A stretch of DNA of 64,000 nt from Proteiniphilum sp. X52 (lineage in GTDB: Bacteria > Bacteroidota > Bacteroidia > Bacteroidales > Dysgonomonadaceae), in NCBI RefSeq assembly GCF_003712195.1, contig NZ_RDSD01000006.1, forward strand, positions 62,001 through 126,000, given 5' to 3'. Positions 59,030 through 64,000 of this stretch are shown piece after piece. The notes under the pieces were generated by a model that saw only the letters and a program-made list of their open reading frames with translations, made no database searches and was not told the DNA's origin. Within the stretch, counting starts at the first letter, position 1. The number at the start of each line of letters is the position of its first letter. The position numbers and the translations under genes were made by a program.

Positions 59030-60004
59030 TTAAGAAGCAGTTCCCTGAATCGTCCTGATCGTTCCATCCGGGTTGTATTCCAGTTCCACCACTTTCAGGC
59101 TCCGCAACCATGTTTTGCCGCCCGAAGGGACACAATCGTGATGGAACAGATACCATTTCCCTTTGAATTCAATAATAGAGTGATGGGTAGTCCAGCCCGC
59201 GACAGGCGTAAGGATCACCCCCTGGTAGGTGAACGGGCCGTAAGGGTTGTCGCCAAGGGCATAACAAATCAGATGCGTGTCGCCGGTCGAATAGGAAAAA
59301 TAATATTTCCCGTTGTATTGATGCATCCACGATGCTTCGAAAAAACGGCGTTGGGTATCGCCGGCCGTGAGCGGTTTCCCCTTTTCATCGAGAATGAGCA
59401 GGTCACGCGGCTCTCCGGCAAATTCAAGCATATCTTCCGTCAGCCTTACCACTTTGGGACAAAGTGCCGGCGCATCCCCTTCGGGCAAATCCGCGCATTC
59501 CAACGCTTTGTTGTTGCGGTATCGTTGCAGTTGTCCTCCCCAGAGCCCGCCGAAATACATATAATACTCCCCATCTTCGTCGTGCCAGAGGCAGGGATCA
59601 ATGCTGTAACTCCCTTTGATGGGATTTTCCCGCGGAATGAACGGCCCTTCGGGTTTATCACTGACGGCCACGCCGATACGGAAGATATCATTTTTATCCT
59701 TCAGAGGGAAATACATATAATACTTTCCGTTCCGAAAAGCTACGTCACAATCCCATAACTGCCGGCCAGCCCAGGGAATGTCTTCGGTACTGAGCACGAC
59801 ACCGTGATCGGTGACTTCTCCTTTTTCCACATCATCCAGAGAAAATACGCGGTAATCCCTCATATTGAAATGATCCCCGTTGTCGTTCTCAGGAATACCG
59901 CTTTCCCAATCATGGGAGGGATAGATATAAATCCGGCCGTTAAAGAGGTGAACCGACGGATCGGCCATATAATCATCCGGCACCAAATACCTTGCTTGTT
60001 TCAT
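59030..60004 (-). CDS. GH43-family glycosidase (beta-xylosidase/arabinofuranosidase type)
   Basis: A five-bladed propeller hydrolase. The frame opens at 60073, but the ATG at 60004 removes repeat-derived residues and gives 324 residues with no signal peptide, so it is probably cytoplasmic. The catalytic triad is visible: base Asp in YMADPSVHLFNGRIYIYP (about 12), the pKa-modulating Asp in SIDPCLWHDEDGEYYMYF (about 128), and acid Glu in RRFFEASWMHQYNGKYYFSY (about 215). It would act on xylo- or arabinoxylo-oligosaccharides brought in by the GPH symporter encoded just upstream. Exact specificity is not readable. Confidence 0.88.
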   Translation of the reverse strand: MKQARYLVPDDYMADPSVHLFNGRIYIYPSHDWESGIPENDNGDHFNMRDYRVFSLDDVEKGEVTDHGVVLSTEDIPWAGRQLWDCDVAFRNGKYYMYFPLKDKNDIFRIGVAVSDKPEGPFIPRENPIKGSYSIDPCLWHDEDGEYYMYFGGLWGGQLQRYRNNKALECADLPEGDAPALCPKVVRLTEDMLEFAGEPRDLLILDEKGKPLTAGDTQRRFFEASWMHQYNGKYYFSYSTGDTHLICYALGDNPYGPFTYQGVILTPVAGWTTHHSIIEFKGKWYLFHHDCVPSGGKTWLRSLKVVELEYNPDGTIRTIQGTAS

Positions 60005-60017
60005 ACTTTTTAATTTA

Positions 60018-60052
60018 GAATCAGGATTCAAGAACCAGGACACAGGACTGTT
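60018..60052 (+). repeat. Heptad repeats upstream of the GH43 start
   Basis: Five units in register (GAATCAG, GATTCAA, GAACCAG, GACACAG and GACTGTT) begin 13 nt from the ATG at 60004. The remaining gap 60053-60234 carries other 7-nt-periodic, low-complexity sequence, for example around 60085-60150 and 60210-60240 (CACATTGG-like units). It contains no gene. Confidence 0.65.
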
Positions 60053-60234
60053 TCCAATTGATTGATTTGGCAATTTGTAGATGAAATGATCATATTATTC
60101 ACAAAAAAATCTCCAAATCCCTAAATCATCCAATGATCCAATCAAATGTCATGACTGTTTATCATCCATAGCGAAATCTCAGATTATCGCTGTTGGTTTT
60201 CATTTACACATGAATAAATCAACACATTGGCACA

Positions 60235-61647
60235 TCAACTCAACTGTCTCGCTTCGATCTCCCTATTGATCTTATCGATCACCTCATCCTCCAACTCATA
60301 TTTCGAAATGATAAACATGGCCAGGATAAGCAACAGTGCCGGAATAACGGCGACAAGCCACAAAATACCCTGTTCCACGAAAGGGGTTTGTGAAAGGGGA
60401 TTTTTCTCATCGAACCTTACAAAGGCCAGGACAAAGCCGGGCACCACTCCACCCAATGCCATGCCGGCCTTGAAAAAAATACCGGTAAGCGCGTTCACGA
60501 TACCCGATATCCTCCTTCCGGAGACATGCTCGCCATAGGATATTACTTCGGGAACCAATGCCCACATATATCCGGTGGCGACTATCACACCCGTGGATTT
60601 CACGAACTGGGCGGTGAGCACTAACCAAACCTGGTTTTTCAGGGCGGGCACGACCGAAATAATATACAATAGCGCCATTCCCATAATAGCCACTGAAAGA
60701 AACACATAAAACATCTGTTTTTTACCAATAGCCCGTTTGATGGCGGGAACCATAGGCAAGAAAATAAAAGCGGGAATAGATCCCAATGCCGCAAAATAGG
60801 GCAACATGTCCGGAGCATGCACGTTGTAAATCATATAATACGATCCGGCAGAATTACCGATAGCCATCATGGCAAAAGCGGTAATAAAGAAAAAAGCCAG
60901 TATCCGGAGGGGACGGTTACGCACAAATTCCCGCCAGAGGTCGGACACTTTCACCTGCGCCGTATCCTTCTGATCCATGACGACCCGCTCTTCGGTCTGG
61001 GTATAGCAAAAAATCAACAGCGCCAGTCCGACAAGGGCATAAATAGCCATGGTGATAAACCAGGCATTTCCCGACTCCGTTGAATTGATCTTTCCATCAG
61101 GCGAAAGAGTTTTCACAATCACGGGAATACCATAGGCCACGGCCAAACCTCCGAGATTTGCTAAAAACATACGTACTGAGGTCAGTTTGGTTATCTCATC
61201 GGTATCACGGGTAAGGGATGCATTCAACGCTCCATAGGGAACATTGACCAGGGTGTAGCACATCGACAAGCCTATGTAAGTAATATAAGCATATGGCAGC
61301 GAACCGGAAAAGCCGTTCCAGAAACAAAGAATGGCAAATCCGGTAAGAGGAATTCCTCCCAATATGAGATAAGAACGATATTTTCCCATTGTAGGGTTTC
61401 GTTTATCCACAAAAGCACCTACCATTGGATCCCAAACGACGTCAATCAGGCGTACGATGAGGAACATCACAGCAGCAGTGGCCGCCGGTAGTGCGAAGAC
61501 GTTGGTATAAAAAATCAGGAGGTACATCGATACCGTCTGATAAATAAGATTCTGTGCCAGATCTCCTGATCCGAAGCCTACCCGTTGCACCCATGATAGT
61601 TTATAAAATCCTTTCAAGTCGCCCTGTTCAAGTATTCCTGGTTCCAT
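60235..61647 (-). CDS. GPH-family sugar:cation symporter (MFS)
   Basis: A 470-residue inner-membrane transporter of the glycoside-pentoside-hexuronide family (relatives include XynB-linked YagG/XynP and MelB), with 12 spans. The family signature DVVWDPMVGAFVDKRNPTMG followed by KYRSYLILGG sits in loop 2-3 (about 52-78), and RIIDVV-like and LVNVPYGALNASLTRD motifs (about 140) follow. It probably takes up xylo-oligosaccharides for the GH43 and GH3 enzymes. The upstream region has a TATTTTTG box on the minus strand. Confidence 0.9.
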   Translation of the reverse strand: MEPGILEQGDLKGFYKLSWVQRVGFGSGDLAQNLIYQTVSMYLLIFYTNVFALPAATAAVMFLIVRLIDVVWDPMVGAFVDKRNPTMGKYRSYLILGGIPLTGFAILCFWNGFSGSLPYAYITYIGLSMCYTLVNVPYGALNASLTRDTDEITKLTSVRMFLANLGGLAVAYGIPVIVKTLSPDGKINSTESGNAWFITMAIYALVGLALLIFCYTQTEERVVMDQKDTAQVKVSDLWREFVRNRPLRILAFFFITAFAMMAIGNSAGSYYMIYNVHAPDMLPYFAALGSIPAFIFLPMVPAIKRAIGKKQMFYVFLSVAIMGMALLYIISVVPALKNQVWLVLTAQFVKSTGVIVATGYMWALVPEVISYGEHVSGRRISGIVNALTGIFFKAGMALGGVVPGFVLAFVRFDEKNPLSQTPFVEQGILWLVAVIPALLLILAMFIISKYELEDEVIDKINREIEARQLS

Positions 61648-61732
61648 GCTGGTATATTGTTTTTTTCAGTCTTCTTCGTCAGTGCTCCATTAGATTATCA
61701 AGCAAAATTCCGCAAACAGAATTTCAATACTG

Positions 61733-61740
61733 CAAAAATA
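61733..61740 (-). promoter_or_regulatory. -7 box before the GPH symporter gene
   Basis: The minus strand reads TATTTTTG, 85 bp upstream of the ATG at 61647, in a very AT-rich segment (61735-61830). A -33 TTTG at the right distance is missing. The rest of 61648-61917 has no gene. Confidence 0.4.
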
Positions 61741-61917
61741 GATTATTTTTGATAAAATAAAAAATGAAACACATATTATAATACATATATTATCAAATAA
61801 ATAAATATTGTATTTTATACTATTATGCCGATATGAGTCACAACAGCATGCTTGGCTTACATTGACTGCCCTTATTCAACGGTTGTCACCTTCTCATCGC
61901 GCCGGGGGAGTATACCG

Positions 61918-64000
61918 TCATTGCACCTTCACTTCTATCTGTTTTTGATTGATTTCATCGGATGTGCCTCCATACAAAATAGTATAATGTCCTGGTTTTG
62001 TGATTAATCCATCCACATCGGCATCATAGAATGTAAAAGCTCCGGGAGTAATTTTTAATTCCACCATTCGGGTTTCACCCGCTTTGAGATGTATCCTCCG
62101 GAATGCCCTCAACGACTTGTTGGGAGCCTCGGGATCGTTATTCCGCCTGACATAGACCTGCACCACTTCGTCTCCGTCGCGGGCAGAGGTATTTGTTACG
62201 GGGATAGTTACAGTGATATCTTCGTTTTTCTTGATTTCTTTCGAGTTTATCGCGGCTTCTCCGTAAGTAAATGTGGAGTAACTCAGTCCGTGCCCAAACG
62301 CATATAACGGCGCCTCCTTCATATAGCGGTAGGTTCTTCCTTCCATGTCATAATTCTCAAAGCCCTGGCGTTGCGGATCATTATGCCTGGAGAGGGCATT
62401 GTCCAACTGTTCCAGGGTCTTGTAGAAGGTGACCGGCAGCCGTCCCGCGGGATTATAGTCGCCAAACAGCACATCGGCAACGGCAGTGCCGGCTGCCTGC
62501 CCGCCATACCAGGCGCAAAGCAAGGCGTCGTAATTATGCTCGTCCTGTTCCAGCGCGAGGGCGCTACCGGTGCACAGCACAAAGACGACAGGTTTACCCG
62601 TCTTCCTTAATTCAGCAAGAAACTCCCGTTGGATCCGGGGCAGGTCGATCGACACTTTGTCCCCGCCTTTAAAGCCTTCGGCATTGACCGGCATCTCTTC
62701 CCCTTCGAGACTCGGCGATAGTCCTCCGACGTAAATGATGGCATCCACATCATTTAATTTCCCCATCAGGTTGGAGAAATCCGCTTTTTCTTTTCGGAAC
62801 AGATCAAAACCGATAGTTACATTCCCTCCCTCCTGGATATGACTGAGAGTAATCGGGTAGTCCTTATCCTTTTCAAAATATGCCACATACTCGGCCGGGA
62901 CGGTTGCTTCCCGTCCCTGGCGCGACAGCACCTCTTTTCCGTCGACAAACAAGCTGTAACCATCCGAGGCATGGGCCGAAAATACCACCTCTCCGGTATA
63001 GGGTGCGGTAAACAGGCCGGAAATACAAGTCGACGTATTTTCCCTCCCCACCCCCGGCGCCAAAGCAATACCGCCGTGAGTGCTGTAATGGATGCCTGTG
63101 GCATTGATTAGGGTGGCCGCAGCTTCCCCACTGAAAGTGGGGTTGTTGTAAAAGCTGACTTTCAATCCTTTTTCCCCCTGAGGGGCGCTCTTTAAGTTGT
63201 CATAGAGGGATGTCCTGGTCCATGGATCCACCCAGTCACAACCTTTGTCATAAATGATCTCTGCATCAGGAAGTTTCCTGCGGATTCCCTCAACAATAGT
63301 AACCGTACTGGAAGGCACTCCGTTGTAATTGCCCCACAGCATCACACTATCGGCGGCATTGGGACCGAGAACGGCTATCTTTTTTATCTTTTTGCTTAAG
63401 GGTAATATCTCATTGTTATTTTTGAGCAACGCCATCGATTCGCGAGCTACCTTCACCGCCTGTTCGCGGTGGCTGGGGGAGTCCACGACTGAATAGGGCA
63501 GATCGCTCCACGGCACCCTGTCGGCCGGGTCGAGCATACCGAGTTCAAACCATCCGCGCAACACGCGGCGCAGGGAGGCATCAATCTGTGCTTGGGTAAT
63601 CAGCCCTTGCTGTAAGGCAGTGGATAGATGCTCATATACCGGACCGCATTCCAGGTCGGTGGAATGGATCACCGCGTCGGCGGCGGCGGCCTCGGGCGTC
63701 GGGTGGGTCTGATGATGATTTTCCATGTAGAAATCGTTGATGGCCCAGCAGTCGGATACTACCATACCCTCGTATCCCCACCTGTTTCGCAGGATATCCA
63801 GCATCAGCAGATCACTGCCGCAGCAGGGTTGATCGTCATAGGCATTATAAGCACACATCACTTCACGGACATTGGCTTCACGGATAAGGGCTTCAAATGC
63901 GGGAAGATAAGTCTCCCATAAATCGCGTCGGGAAACCAGCGCATTGTATGAATGCCTGTTCCATTCGGGGCCGCTATGCACCGCAAAATGCTTGGCGCAG
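61918..64000 (-). CDS. GH3 beta-xylosidase/glucosidase with PA14 insert, N-terminus outside window
   Basis: The frame runs through the right edge of the window. At the edge it reads AKHFAVHSGPEWNRH, the GH3 substrate-binding KHF motif, so the GTG at 63981 is not a start. In order: the end of the TIM barrel with the nucleophile Asp in GMVVSDCWAINDF (about 80 residues from the edge), the (alpha/beta)6 sandwich (KIAVLGPNAADSVMLWGNYN), an inserted PA14 domain (about 290-405, with DGYSLFVDGKEVL), and a C-terminal fibronectin-III-like domain (VPVTNTSARDGDEVVQVYV). PA14 inserts bind or shape the active site in this family. The cluster context suggests beta-xylosidase. Confidence 0.93.
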   Translation of the reverse strand, partial: CAKHFAVHSGPEWNRHSYNALVSRRDLWETYLPAFEALIREANVREVMCAYNAYDDQPCCGSDLLMLDILRNRWGYEGMVVSDCWAINDFYMENHHQTHPTPEAAAADAVIHSTDLECGPVYEHLSTALQQGLITQAQIDASLRRVLRGWFELGMLDPADRVPWSDLPYSVVDSPSHREQAVKVARESMALLKNNNEILPLSKKIKKIAVLGPNAADSVMLWGNYNGVPSSTVTIVEGIRRKLPDAEIIYDKGCDWVDPWTRTSLYDNLKSAPQGEKGLKVSFYNNPTFSGEAAATLINATGIHYSTHGGIALAPGVGRENTSTCISGLFTAPYTGEVVFSAHASDGYSLFVDGKEVLSRQGREATVPAEYVAYFEKDKDYPITLSHIQEGGNVTIGFDLFRKEKADFSNLMGKLNDVDAIIYVGGLSPSLEGEEMPVNAEGFKGGDKVSIDLPRIQREFLAELRKTGKPVVFVLCTGSALALEQDEHNYDALLCAWYGGQAAGTAVADVLFGDYNPAGRLPVTFYKTLEQLDNALSRHNDPQRQGFENYDMEGRTYRYMKEAPLYAFGHGLSYSTFTYGEAAINSKEIKKNEDITVTIPVTNTSARDGDEVVQVYVRRNNDPEAPNKSLRAFRRIHLKAGETRMVELKITPGAFTFYDADVDGLITKPGHYTILYGGTSDEINQKQIEVKVQ

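Noticed and set aside
63979-63981. GTG as the start of the GH3 gene
   Set aside because: The frame continues to the window edge and encodes the conserved KHF motif upstream of this codon.

Overview
The window reads as part of the chromosome of a member of the Bacteroidales. The evidence is four SusC/SusD outer-membrane pairs, three ECF sigma factors of the Bacteroidetes type with hydrophobic C-terminal tails, three FecR-type anti-sigma factors, a signal-peptide lipoprotein rule of 'hydrophobic stretch then Cys', and promoters that fit the Bacteroides TTTG-(19)-TAnnTTTG pattern instead of E. coli boxes. Gene content (xylan, mannoside and beta-galactoside use) suits an environmental or digester saccharolytic genus such as those of the Dysgonomonadaceae, but that placement is inference.

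Layout. 1-507: tail of clpC with a perfect terminator. 599-8011 (minus): ECF sigma, FecR, SusC with STN domain, SusD; no degradative enzyme is attached. 8326-12836: DsbA-like protein, GNAT acetyltransferase, two small membrane proteins, and a DUF6377-like membrane-anchored regulator preceded by a translationally coupled 18-codon leader ORF. 12928-27300 (minus): one long polysaccharide-utilisation operon (SGNH esterase, GH38, GH92, SusC without STN, SusD, three exported proteins), apparently for an alpha-mannose-containing glycan. Its first gene, a GH130, survives only as a deletion remnant at 27387-27538 just behind an exact promoter. 27911-31640: an ECF sigma without its own FecR, convergent with an exported GH2 beta-galactosidase. 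31816-32692: split LysO-type exporter. 32764-45794: two STN-type SusC/SusD systems, one with sigma and FecR (minus), the other divergent with a FecR only (plus).

46197-48381 is a complete group II intron with an RT/maturase ORF; it sits between a promoter -7 box and a metallophosphoesterase gene. 49596-52276 carries a GntP-family permease broken by an exact 20-bp tandem duplication, followed by glycerate 2-kinase. 52262-64000 (minus) is a glucuronoxylan/xylose cluster: GH3, GPH symporter, GH43, GH67 alpha-glucuronidase, a 99-bp remnant of an SDR oxidoreductase, XylB, XylA and a XylE-type symporter. A foldable RNA element lies between xylA and the symporter gene.

The least expected signal is non-coding. 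Five intergenic regions hold degenerate 7-nt repeats (GAACTGA, GAATCAA and relatives), all in the same orientation and all starting 13-22 nt upstream of a minus-strand start codon. One has grown into a 19-unit, 133-bp array. Other non-coding findings are a 19-nt hairpin apex shared by two leaders, an interleaved inverted-repeat pair between convergent operons, and two genes reduced by internal deletions at short repeats.
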